Shown piece by piece: positions 1 through 6,964 of a stretch of DNA of 14,851 bases. This DNA is from Methanomassiliicoccales archaeon (GTDB lineage: Archaea > Thermoplasmatota > Thermoplasmata > Sysuiplasmatales > Sysuiplasmataceae), in the NCBI GenBank assembly GCA_027365715.1, contig DAHXLZ010000065.1:1-14851 (forward strand), in the 5' to 3' direction. Under the pieces are notes generated by a model. It was given only the letters and a program-made list of their open reading frames with translations. It was not told the origin of the DNA and made no database searches. How positions within the stretch are numbered: position 1 is the stretch's first letter; each line of letters begins with the position of its first letter. Position numbers and translations under genes: made by a program.

Positions 1-299
1 GCCAGCGAGACGCTGCTGCTGCTCTTCATTCCCTTTGACGGCGGTATCTCCGATTCTACCTCAACATGGAGACCCTTATTTCCCGCAGCGCTGAGGTGTG
101 ATACAGCAGCGATGCATTCCCTGACCAGCGATCTGTCCTTCTCAGCACCTTTCAGGACAATGGAAACTCCTCTGTTTCCGGTGAATCTGACGCGTGCTGT
201 GCTCTTCATGTCAGTGCCAATAGTAACGCCGCGGTACGAGCCTATTCCGCTGACTATGGTGGCCGCGCCGTACTCTGTGCGAACTCCATCGAATTTCAG
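1..299 (-). CDS. aroK: Archaeal-type (GHMP) shikimate kinase, partial, probable CTG start
   Basis: Transfers phosphate from ATP to shikimate, the step after shikimate dehydrogenase. About 99 N-terminal codons are visible; the 3' end lies beyond the left edge. The frame reads GAATIVSGIGS near the N-terminus and ends in PPSKGMKSSSSVS, the glycine/serine-rich phosphate loop of the archaeal GHMP-family shikimate kinase, which is unrelated to bacterial AroK. No ATG, GTG or TTG lies upstream of this conserved start: the frame has a TAA immediately before a CTG codon at 299-297. That CTG sits 6 nt behind GGAGGG and overlaps the TGA of the upstream gene (CTGA), as ATGA couplings do. I therefore take CTG as the start; the first in-frame ATG, about 30 codons later, would remove conserved sequence. 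Last visible gene of the aro operon. Family call is firm, start is inferred. Confidence 0.87.
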   Translation of the reverse strand, partial: MKFDGVRTEYGAATIVSGIGSYRGVTIGTDMKSTARVRFTGNRGVSIVLKGAEKDRSLVRECIAAVSHLSAAGNKGLHVEVESEIPPSKGMKSSSSVSL

Positions 300-1693
300 T
301 TATATCCCTCCTTTCTGAGTATTGAGAGCATACCGTCCAGCGGCGCATCCATGCCTGTCCAGAGTTTGAAGGAAGCCGCCGCCTGCCTTGCAAGTATATC
401 GGCACCGCCTATGAAACGGCAGGACTGTTTTTCGGCAAGCAGACGGTAAGGTGTTTTTCTCCTGGAGTAGACGAAATCAATTACTGTACGGAAAGTGCAT
501 GATGCTACCCCCTCAGGGAGTGAGCCGTCTGCCCCGTCCATCCCTATGGGAGTGCAGTTGATGACAACATCATAGCTGCCGCCTGGCTCTAATCTGCCAT
601 TCTCAAAGCCGAGTGAAGATGCAATATCACTGCTTCCTGCAGCGTTTCGTGAAATGATCGTCATGTCGAATCCACGGAGCGCCGCTGCTGCCGATCTCGC
701 GGCTCCGCCGGAGCCTACAAGCAGGGCACGGCCGCGAGGCATGCCGGAAATAAGCTGGGAGACTGCAGTATAGTCTGTGTTGTAGCCGCTCATACGATCG
801 CCATCGATAACGACGGTATTGATCGCACCGATCCTGCCAGCCTGGATGTCCATATCAGACATCAGCCCGACTGCGTCCCTCTTGTATGGCATTGTGATAT
901 TCACTCCCTTTACGCCTGCAGCTCTGGCACACTCAAAGAACGGAGCCAATTCCTCCCTGCTCTGTATGGACATTGCCGTATATCTGCCACGGAGCCCGTT
1001 CTTCGCGAGGGCGTAATTCTGCAAAACAGGCGACGGGCTGCGGCTCACATCGGCGCCAATCAGCACATTCACCTGGCCGTTCAGCATTTCATGCAAATCT
1101 GAAAAGACCGGCTGACCGTCAGCTGTTCGCTCCTCATCGGAAAGGGATGCGTATGCCCAGGGTGCGCCGTTCCTCAGCGATGCGAGTCTCGTCAGCAATC
1201 CGGCTCCTCCAGTTGAGAAAGCCATCACCCTGTTACGCTCGCTGCTGTCTGCGGCGTTCAGCAGGAGCGATGCTTCCGCGAAACTTCCCCGGGTGCCGAC
1301 GCACTTTGCGATTGCACCTGCCTGCAACTCCTTTCGAACCGCTGATTTCAGTTCATCGTGAGATGTGATTGAGCCGTGATACGACACAATGAGTTTAGAC
1401 CTCAGGCTGGATGGAAGCTGGATGGTGCCGGCGTCCTCCAGACCGATGTCAATGTAATCAAATGAGCGAAGCGCCGATGCTGCATCCGCCCCTTCAGCAA
1501 GCTTCATCGACCTGCCCTTGAAAGTCGCAATCTTAACCGCATTTACTGCTGAGAGCTTCTGCAGCGATTCTGCAGACGGATTCTTCAGCGAGTCTATCCT
1601 GAATTCAACCATTCGTGCACCAGCTGAAACTGCTGCGGTGGCCCCTGCCACCATCTCTTCTGCTGTTTCGCCCTTCAATGCGACACATATCAT
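296..1693 (-). CDS. aroDE: Bifunctional 3-dehydroquinate dehydratase (type I) / shikimate dehydrogenase
   Basis: One 465-residue protein carries two consecutive shikimate-pathway steps: dehydration of 3-dehydroquinate and NADPH reduction of 3-dehydroshikimate. Residues ~1-205 are a type I dehydratase: VEFRID substrate motif, catalytic His in VSYH (~106), Schiff-base Lys in AKCVGT (~130), and a GAPWAYASL segment near the end. Residues ~208-465 are AroE: SRSPSP, the catalytic Lys of MPYK (~271), INTVV, the catalytic Asp of YNTD (~307), the NADP loop GSGGAAR (~327), NCTPIGMDG, and the terminal GGADILARQA and WTG motifs. The ATG at 1693 is preferred because GGAGAGGT lies 9 nt upstream, overlapping the end of the dehydroquinate synthase gene; a TTG 21 nt further upstream is possible. 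Its stop overlaps the shikimate kinase start. All key residues look intact in both halves, so both activities are expected. Confidence 0.95.
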   Translation of the reverse strand: MICVALKGETAEEMVAGATAAVSAGARMVEFRIDSLKNPSAESLQKLSAVNAVKIATFKGRSMKLAEGADAASALRSFDYIDIGLEDAGTIQLPSSLRSKLIVSYHGSITSHDELKSAVRKELQAGAIAKCVGTRGSFAEASLLLNAADSSERNRVMAFSTGGAGLLTRLASLRNGAPWAYASLSDEERTADGQPVFSDLHEMLNGQVNVLIGADVSRSPSPVLQNYALAKNGLRGRYTAMSIQSREELAPFFECARAAGVKGVNITMPYKRDAVGLMSDMDIQAGRIGAINTVVIDGDRMSGYNTDYTAVSQLISGMPRGRALLVGSGGAARSAAAALRGFDMTIISRNAAGSSDIASSLGFENGRLEPGGSYDVVINCTPIGMDGADGSLPEGVASCTFRTVIDFVYSRRKTPYRLLAEKQSCRFIGGADILARQAAASFKLWTGMDAPLDGMLSILRKEGYN

Positions 1694-1700
1694 AGAGAAA

Positions 1701-2726
1701 TTACCTCTCCACAACAGTTTCTGAGACGCTCATGCCGAAATGCCGTCCACCCTCCTGCACGCGGACGAGGACGCGATCACCCTTCTTTACAGACGTTACC
1801 GGAATCGGGCTCCCTTCAGTGCACAGATTCACCGTTTCGGCGTTCTGCAGTATAATGCTGCACTCCCTCCCCCTGACGGCCGCCTCGATCAGAATCAGCG
1901 GCCTTCGCTCTATCTTCACCCTGCCAACTGTAACATTTCTGGCCCTTCCATCGATCCGTACTGCGGGCACCTCCGCACCGGCTTTGAGTTCGGAGAGATA
2001 ACCTGTTTTCCCGCCGTGCAGCAGAATATATGAATGGACCGGGCCGGCGTTTACCCTGAAGGGCCGCGCATTGACGTATTTTGCCTTCAGCGTTTCTGAA
2101 TGAATGAGAAACATGACATCGGACTGTGAGCCGACGAGCATTCCCTCCCCTTCCTCGAGCATTGAGCATGTGTCAACACAAACCCTGTCGCCCATGCCTG
2201 CGTGCCTTATAGACAGGACCTCCGCATTCTCCAGAGAATACAATGGTGCAGATGAACTAAGAATTTCGGCAAAACCCGACAGCTCCTGCCTGGATGAAAC
2301 TGTCGCGAGTATGCCGTCAACACCAACCTCCAGCGTGTTGAGGAAGAGCACAGCTTCCTCCTTCGTTCTTGCAACAGCAACAAGTTTTACACCCTTGCTG
2401 CCGCAGATGGCAATCAGATTCTCGACTGGAATGACCCTCCAGTCCTGAGCATCAACAACCAGATATCCGGGGCGCAGGTCTGATTCGTCCGGCATATCCC
2501 CTTCCCCGGCGATGCGAACATATGTTCCTATCCTGGTTCCATCAGCCGTTACCTCATCGCCCGAAATCTGCAGAGCACGGAACTTTGCCCCGGCCGCAAG
2601 CCCCGTGTCTTTGCTCTCAACAACAATGTCAGAAAAGCCCAGCTCGACAGCATCCATAACAAATCTCTGTCTCTCCTTCACGTTCAGATGGTCTGCCCTG
2701 ATCCAGATGAACTTGTTATCAGCCAA
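1701..2726 (-). CDS. aroB': 3-dehydroquinate synthase II (archaeal ADH pathway)
   Basis: Converts 2-amino-3,7-dideoxy-D-threo-hept-6-ulosonate (ADH) to 3-dehydroquinate by NAD-dependent oxidative deamination and cyclisation. This replaces the bacterial DAHP/AroB route in most euryarchaea. The 341-residue protein is of family length. It opens with the typical FIWIRAD stretch and carries DWRVIPVENLIA (~95-106), GDRVCVDTCSMLEEGEGMLV (~179-198), FLIHSE (~206-211), RPFRVNAGPVHSY (~221-233), YLSELKAG (~243) and VGRVKIERRPL (~268-277), all hallmarks of this family. No ATG fits: the start is TTG at 2726-2724, three bases after the stop of the ADH synthase gene. A weak GGGATGA element lies just upstream. 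The tight spacing indicates co-transcription and probable translational coupling with both neighbours. Family recognition is by motif reading only. Confidence 0.95.
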   Translation of the reverse strand: MADNKFIWIRADHLNVKERQRFVMDAVELGFSDIVVESKDTGLAAGAKFRALQISGDEVTADGTRIGTYVRIAGEGDMPDESDLRPGYLVVDAQDWRVIPVENLIAICGSKGVKLVAVARTKEEAVLFLNTLEVGVDGILATVSSRQELSGFAEILSSSAPLYSLENAEVLSIRHAGMGDRVCVDTCSMLEEGEGMLVGSQSDVMFLIHSETLKAKYVNARPFRVNAGPVHSYILLHGGKTGYLSELKAGAEVPAVRIDGRARNVTVGRVKIERRPLILIEAAVRGRECSIILQNAETVNLCTEGSPIPVTSVKKGDRVLVRVQEGGRHFGMSVSETVVER

Positions 2727-2729
2727 CGT

Positions 2730-3521
2730 TCATCCCAGCAGTTTAATTGCATCGTCAACTTCCGCCCCTTCGAATATGATCGATGCAAGGGCGGCGGTCA
2801 TCGCAGTCGGGTTTCTATGCTGCCAGATGTTTCTGCCTATGGATATGCCCCTGGCACCGGAGTTCATTGCGCCCTTTACCATCTTCATTACCTCAATATC
2901 GGAGTTGAGCTTGGGGCCGCCTGCAATAAGCACTGGCGCAGGGCAGCCTCTGACGACTTCCCTGAACGTTTCTTCGGAACCGGTATAATTGACTTTCACC
3001 ACATCGGCACCGAGTTCAGCACCCACTCTTGCCACGTGCTTCAGGTGTTCCACATCATACGGATCAGCAATGTCCTTTCCGCGCGGGTACATCATTGCGA
3101 GCAATGGCATTCCCCAGTTCCTGCACTTTCGCACCACTTCGCCGGCGTCAGCAAGCATGGAATCGTCACCTTCGGCTCCAACGTTGACGTGAATCGAGAT
3201 GCCGTCCGCACCAAGCTGTATTCCTTCTTCAACATCCGTAACAATCACCTTTGTGTTAGGCGACGGCGAGAGTTTCGTGCTTGCCGATATGTGAACGATA
3301 AGGCCAACATCCACGCCGTACCCGCGATGGCCGTATGCGACAAGACCCTTGTGTATCACGATTGCGGTTGCGCCTCCGTGCGAAACTTTATCAATGGTCT
3401 CCCTTATATCTATTATGCCAGGGAGTGGTCCCTCAGAAATGCCATGGTCCATTGGAACTACCAGTGCAAAGGAAGTCTTCCTGTCAAATATCCGTTCCAG
3501 CCTTATCTGCTTCCCGATCAT
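2730..3521 (-). CDS. aroA': 2-amino-3,7-dideoxy-D-threo-hept-6-ulosonate (ADH) synthase
   Basis: Class I aldolase-like enzyme (DhnA/FbaB relatives) that makes ADH from L-aspartate semialdehyde and 6-deoxy-5-ketofructose 1-phosphate, the first step of the archaeal aromatic route. Visible features are the N-terminal IRLERIF, VPMDHGISEGPLPG with catalytic Asp (~25), YPRGKD with the proton-relay Tyr (~135), VVKVNYTG with the Schiff-base Lys (~166), and the phosphate-binding IAGGPK and GARGISIGRN loops. Chosen start is the ATG at 3521 (263 residues), which matches the family N-terminus. An in-frame ATG 45 nt upstream overlaps the TATA element and is unlikely. Such genes are often annotated as fructose-bisphosphate aldolase; the adjoining dehydroquinate synthase II argues for ADH synthase. 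First gene of the aro operon, divergent from an ACT-domain regulator. Confidence 0.92.
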   Translation of the reverse strand: MIGKQIRLERIFDRKTSFALVVPMDHGISEGPLPGIIDIRETIDKVSHGGATAIVIHKGLVAYGHRGYGVDVGLIVHISASTKLSPSPNTKVIVTDVEEGIQLGADGISIHVNVGAEGDDSMLADAGEVVRKCRNWGMPLLAMMYPRGKDIADPYDVEHLKHVARVGAELGADVVKVNYTGSEETFREVVRGCPAPVLIAGGPKLNSDIEVMKMVKGAMNSGARGISIGRNIWQHRNPTAMTAALASIIFEGAEVDDAIKLLG

Positions 3522-3554
3522 TGTAAACCCGTAACTCGGTGCTATCCTGACAAC

Positions 3555-3563
3555 ATATTTATA
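3555..3563. promoter_or_regulatory. TATA-like element possibly shared by two divergent promoters
   Basis: The minus strand reads TATAAATAT and the plus strand ATATTTATA at the same position, so the element resembles an archaeal TATA box in both directions. Its centre is about 38 nt from the ADH synthase ATG (3521) and about 36 nt from the regulator ATG (3595). With initiation some 25 nt from the box, both transcripts would have leaders of roughly 10 nt. The presence of the motif is seen; its use by both genes is inferred. Confidence 0.55.
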
Positions 3564-3585
3564 CATTGTTGTATAGATGTATACA
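3561..3585. promoter_or_regulatory. Candidate operator: TGTAT/ATACA half-site cluster
   Basis: This stretch holds an inverted repeat ATACA-4 nt-TGTAT (3561-3574) and a perfect 8-bp palindrome TGTATACA (3578-3585). It therefore carries four related half-sites within 25 bp, directly beside or overlapping the TATA element and about 10 nt before the regulator start. Placement is what one expects for an operator controlling the aro operon, the regulator gene or both. AT-rich promoter DNA produces such motifs by chance, so confidence is moderate. Confidence 0.4.
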
Positions 3586-3594
3586 CTGAAGTAT

Positions 3595-4095
3595 ATGTGG
3601 GAAGAAATTGTCAGAGAGTTCGGTCTTTACCCCAGCCAGTCGAAAGTTGCGAGGGCAATGCTGCGGCTGGGACTCAGTGTGAAGGAGAAGAAAATTTACT
3701 GCGGCGACATCAGGTTGAATGATATCGCAGTTGCGCGTGCACTGGGGGTTGACAGGAGAGTTGTGCATGCGACTGCAGAAACCATATCTTCAAACAGCGA
3801 GCTTTCGAGATTCTTCAGCTTTCTCACCCCTGTTACAAATCTCAAAGACGCCGGACCACAGATTGGATGGAGCACCATTGAAATTTCACCGGATAATGCC
3901 GACCAGCCTGGCATACTCGCAGATGTTTCGAGGATAATAGCGGATGCGGGCATAAGCATCAGGCAGGCGATTGTGGAAGATCCTGAGCTCACGGAGCATC
4001 CGAAACTTTACGTCGTGACTGCGTCCGAAGTTCCCGCAGAGCTGATACCCATGCTTAGAAGGGCCAGGGGTGTCAGAGAGCTGACGCTGAGGTGA
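3595..4095 (+). CDS. Predicted amino-acid metabolism regulator with HTH and ACT domain (COG2150-like)
   Basis: A 166-residue protein resembling the archaeal regulators described as containing an ACT domain. The N-terminal part starts MWEEIVREFGLYPSQSKVAR and includes a helix-turn-helix-like segment (~42-62, NDIAVARALGVDRRVV). Residues ~94-166 form an ACT domain: IEISPDNADQPGILADVSRI, then GISIRQAIVEDPEL and KLYVVT. ACT domains usually bind amino acids, commonly at the Gly-containing turn seen here in DQPGIL. The ATG at 3595 is chosen over one 18 nt upstream because MW is the family N-terminus and the upstream ATG falls in the candidate operator. It is divergent to the aromatic operon, so control of that operon in response to an aromatic amino acid is a reasonable inference. 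Neither ligand nor DNA target is shown by the sequence. Confidence 0.85.
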   Translation: MWEEIVREFGLYPSQSKVARAMLRLGLSVKEKKIYCGDIRLNDIAVARALGVDRRVVHATAETISSNSELSRFFSFLTPVTNLKDAGPQIGWSTIEISPDNADQPGILADVSRIIADAGISIRQAIVEDPELTEHPKLYVVTASEVPAELIPMLRRARGVRELTLR

Positions 4096-4098
4096 TGC

Positions 4099-5154
4099 CT
4101 ACTGAGAACCATCGGTGTGAATGAGCCGTTCATATGCCTGTAATGCAAAAGCAGGATTTATCTCGTAACCGATGCCGTTCCTTCCAAGAAGGGAGGAGGC
4201 AAGGAGTGTTGTGCCGGAGCCGGCGAAAGGATCCAGAACTATTTCACCGAAATAGCTGTATGCTCTAACGAGCCTGGACGGAAGTTCGACGGAAAATGGC
4301 GCCACATGCTTCCTTCCACTGCCGCTCTGTTCCGGTTTCATCAGCCACACATCGCTCTTCTTCAACTCAATCCAGAAATTCTTGTCGAGGATCGACTTTT
4401 CCCTTTCCTCCGGACTCACATGTGAATATTTTCTGTATCCTTTCGGAGCCGGTTTCTCAAACTCGAGTATGAATTCATGTGCATTGTTGATTAATATGCC
4501 GCCCGGGTAAGGGTATGTGCCGAAATGTGCCCTTACGGAATTTGTCTTTTGCCAGACGATATCTCTCCTGAAAACAAAACCTGTCCTTTCACAGAGGTCT
4601 ACACTCCTGCCCGTGAGATTGAGCGTCCTGAAACTTCCCTCAGTTCGCAGCGGAAGATTCATGATATTGAGAAAAAATTTCCTTCCGGGCTGCAGGACGC
4701 GATAGACCTCTTTCCAGACCCTTCCTGTCTGTGAAAACCATTCATCGAGATCGTGTATGTTCCCCAGATCTCCACTGATGCGCCCCTCTTCAGAATACAT
4801 CTTTGTGTCAAAGTACGGAGGAGAGGTCACTGCGAGATTGACACTGTCGTTTTCCACCTGTGACATTTTCTGTGAACTTGAGACGAATATCTTCTGCATC
4901 GTCCCGTTTACTGTGAGAGAATAGCTCTTCTGGATTGGAGAGCGGTCAGGCAGTGTCTGTACTGACATGGGCACTCCGGCAGAAAGGCCATAAGCCTCCA
5001 CATCCCTTATGTCGAACCTGTGCTGTCCGCTTGCGGACCTTGTGCTGCGCAGCGTGCCATCCCTGACTGAATGGTGTATGACAGCGAGGCTGATGCCGAG
5101 CATATCCGACACTTCGCCGGCCGAGAGGTACGACCTTGATTTATAATCACTCAA
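4099..5154 (-). CDS. Solitary beta-class DNA methyltransferase (TSPPY, likely N4-cytosine) with N-terminal HTH
   Basis: Transfers a methyl group from S-adenosylmethionine to an exocyclic base amino group in DNA. The 351-residue protein begins with an excisionase/MerR-like helix-turn-helix (~9-56: LSAGEVSDMLGIS, then SGQHRFDIRDVEAYG). The catalytic motif TSPPYF is at ~110-115 and the SAM-binding motif DPFAGSGTT at ~308-316, preceded by FSVELPSRLVRAYS. Catalytic motif first and SAM motif last defines the beta class, and TSPPY is typical of N4-cytosine enzymes, though N6-adenine cannot be excluded. Start is a TTG; no upstream ATG fits. No restriction endonuclease lies alongside, so it appears to be an orphan enzyme with a regulatory or maintenance role. 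Its stop is only 3 nt from that of the convergent ACT regulator. It lies 55 nt downstream of the glycosyltransferase and may be co-transcribed with it. Confidence 0.88.
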   Translation of the reverse strand: MSDYKSRSYLSAGEVSDMLGISLAVIHHSVRDGTLRSTRSASGQHRFDIRDVEAYGLSAGVPMSVQTLPDRSPIQKSYSLTVNGTMQKIFVSSSQKMSQVENDSVNLAVTSPPYFDTKMYSEEGRISGDLGNIHDLDEWFSQTGRVWKEVYRVLQPGRKFFLNIMNLPLRTEGSFRTLNLTGRSVDLCERTGFVFRRDIVWQKTNSVRAHFGTYPYPGGILINNAHEFILEFEKPAPKGYRKYSHVSPEEREKSILDKNFWIELKKSDVWLMKPEQSGSGRKHVAPFSVELPSRLVRAYSYFGEIVLDPFAGSGTTLLASSLLGRNGIGYEINPAFALQAYERLIHTDGSQ

Positions 5155-5209
5155 ATTTCTCGGTTGGAATATAACCGCCTGACAAATATGTTTGCTGCAA
5201 CTGCAGGCC

Positions 5210-6919
5210 TCAGGCAGAACGTTTTGCTGTCCGGCCCGAACCGCTAACGCGTGCCGATGATGAAGAGAGCGCGGAATGCACGCTGACGGGATCCGGAAAA
5301 AGCGAAGATGAACTGAAATCTGAGGCGCCTGAGACCGCAGGGTTGCCGCGCGGGTATCCTCCGTATTGCCTTATTATCAGAGGAGACACGAGCATTGGTA
5401 TCAGCCATGTGCAGTTGAATACGGCAGCAAGGGGGTTGAACATTGCGATTCCTGCGACGAGCACAAGCTCAAAACCCATTGAGTACCTTGAAAGGTGCAG
5501 TATCTCGCTTATTGTAAGCGGCTCCTCACTTTTTGGCGTGACTGGAACTGTGCGAAGACCCGATCTGATGTATGCGAGCATACTCTTAAATTCATATGGA
5601 AAGGAGATTGCAGCTACTGCAGCGCTCAGCCATCGTGCCCGCAAATACACAGGATAGCGAATACGGCACTTCAGTCGCACCAGCGTGTTTGGTATGGCTG
5701 AGAATATGCCTACGACCAGCAGGTAACGGAGAACCGGAACGGACCAGAAAGTGACGAGCGGGTTGCTGATGAATGTACTCAGGAAGGCACTGGTCCCTGC
5801 GCCTGTTGAGGTGAAACCGTAAACTGTCAGTATCATGCCGATTGGAAGGAGCATGTTTGTGAAATGACCAAGCGGCGTCTGGAGAAGCAAATACTTCCGA
5901 TCCGCGCTCAGCGTTGATTTAAGTGAAAGGCCGAAGAATTCCATTGACCCTCTCGTCCACTTGTTCTGACGCTTGATGAAGCCGCGGACGTTTTCAGGCA
6001 TCGCCTCATAAGTGTGCAGGGGAAGGAAACGGCAGTGCCAGCCTTTCTCCGCAAGCTTCACGGCTGTCGCGAAATCTTCAGACACGTATCCCTCCACGAA
6101 ACCTCCAACTTCCCTGAGTGAGCTCATCCTGACCATCACATTGTGACCGTAGCAGAATACAGCGTCAAGCTCATTTGCCAGCTGCTCTTCCCATACGAAC
6201 TGACCGATTCTTGACATTGGTGCGAGAGTCTGCACAAACTCAGTGTCCAGATTCCATATATTTACCAGCCCCTGGAAGACAGCGACGGCGCTGTTGGCGC
6301 GATGTTCAGCGTACTTCAGAGCTTCTGCGACCCAGTCAGGGGGTAGATATGAGTCAGAGTCAAGCAGGACAATGTAATCGTATGACTCTGAGTGTTCTGC
6401 AAACCAGTTGTTTATTGCACCGGCCTTGTATCCTTTTCTGACCTTTCTCCTGATTACCCTGTAGCCCTTTTCCGATGATATGGCATCAACAGTTGCTGTG
6501 GCTGCCGCACTGGTTGAATCATCGAGAACAAATACATCACAGGGATAGGACTGAGAGATAGAGCTCAGGCATTCGGGAACGACGTCGTTCATGGTTGCGT
6601 AGAGCAGCGCAACCCTCTTTCCCGCCGGTATTTCATTGAGGCTGTTCAGCGGTCTGTAACGGGAAACCAGAGCAATGATCTGCCTGGATATTCCATAAGA
6701 TGTGCCGATGAATATGAATGAAAGAACAAAGAAGAGCGCAACTGAATAGGGATGCGTCCACTTTATGACGAAAGCCGCAAGACCTGCCTCAAGGCCGATG
6801 AATATTGCCGTAACAAGTGCATAGAAGCGCTTCTTGACTGAAGAAATGCCCGGATTCGATTTACCCTCGGCACGAACGTGTTCGTTGAGGTATGGAATTG
6901 TATTTTCACCTGAGCCCAA
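5210..6919 (-). CDS. Membrane-bound family 2 glycosyltransferase (cellulose-synthase-like)
   Basis: Probably transfers a sugar from a nucleotide sugar to a polysaccharide or glycolipid at the cytoplasmic membrane; substrate unknown. The 569-residue protein has two N-terminal membrane segments (~33-53 and ~57-78). A GT-A domain follows with VLDDST (~131-136), the metal-binding DSDS (~187-190), VSEDF with the catalytic acid (~279-283), and RQNKW (~317-321), a variant of the QRxRW motif of processive enzymes. At least four further membrane segments lie between ~346 and ~515. The last ~40 residues are serine-rich, polar and end in basic residues. Start is TTG at 6919, 7 nt behind GAGGA (6931-6927); no ATG occurs in frame before residue ~110. 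No other polysaccharide genes are nearby, so the pathway cannot be named. Confidence 0.87.
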   Translation of the reverse strand: MGSGENTIPYLNEHVRAEGKSNPGISSVKKRFYALVTAIFIGLEAGLAAFVIKWTHPYSVALFFVLSFIFIGTSYGISRQIIALVSRYRPLNSLNEIPAGKRVALLYATMNDVVPECLSSISQSYPCDVFVLDDSTSAAATATVDAISSEKGYRVIRRKVRKGYKAGAINNWFAEHSESYDYIVLLDSDSYLPPDWVAEALKYAEHRANSAVAVFQGLVNIWNLDTEFVQTLAPMSRIGQFVWEEQLANELDAVFCYGHNVMVRMSSLREVGGFVEGYVSEDFATAVKLAEKGWHCRFLPLHTYEAMPENVRGFIKRQNKWTRGSMEFFGLSLKSTLSADRKYLLLQTPLGHFTNMLLPIGMILTVYGFTSTGAGTSAFLSTFISNPLVTFWSVPVLRYLLVVGIFSAIPNTLVRLKCRIRYPVYLRARWLSAAVAAISFPYEFKSMLAYIRSGLRTVPVTPKSEEPLTISEILHLSRYSMGFELVLVAGIAMFNPLAAVFNCTWLIPMLVSPLIIRQYGGYPRGNPAVSGASDFSSSSLFPDPVSVHSALSSSSARVSGSGRTAKRSA

Positions 6920-6955
6920 ATCATCTTCCTCGCAAGGTGCTACGGTGCCACGCCG

Positions 6956-6964
6956 TTATATTAA
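6956..6964 (-). promoter_or_regulatory. Candidate TATA box for the glycosyltransferase gene
   Basis: The minus strand reads TTAATATAA about 41 nt upstream of the TTG start. Initiation some 25 nt downstream would give a leader of about 15 nt that just includes the GAGGA ribosome binding site. The position is plausible, but AT-rich matches are common. Confidence 0.4.

Noticed and set aside
1816..2169. 117-codon minus-strand frame inside dehydroquinate synthase II
   Set aside because: An out-of-frame shadow of a well-conserved gene.
3522..3566. N-terminal extension of ADH synthase from the ATG at 3566
   Set aside because: The extra 15 residues have no family match and the ATG abuts the TATA-like element; the ATG at 3521 matches the family N-terminus.
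2688..3722. 344-codon plus-strand open frame across the aro genes
   Set aside because: It is antisense to ADH synthase, which has clear catalytic motifs, and its translation shows no recognisable domain and is rich in His/Cys.
4099..5154. Restriction-modification system
   Set aside because: No endonuclease, specificity subunit or other defence gene flanks the methyltransferase within the window.
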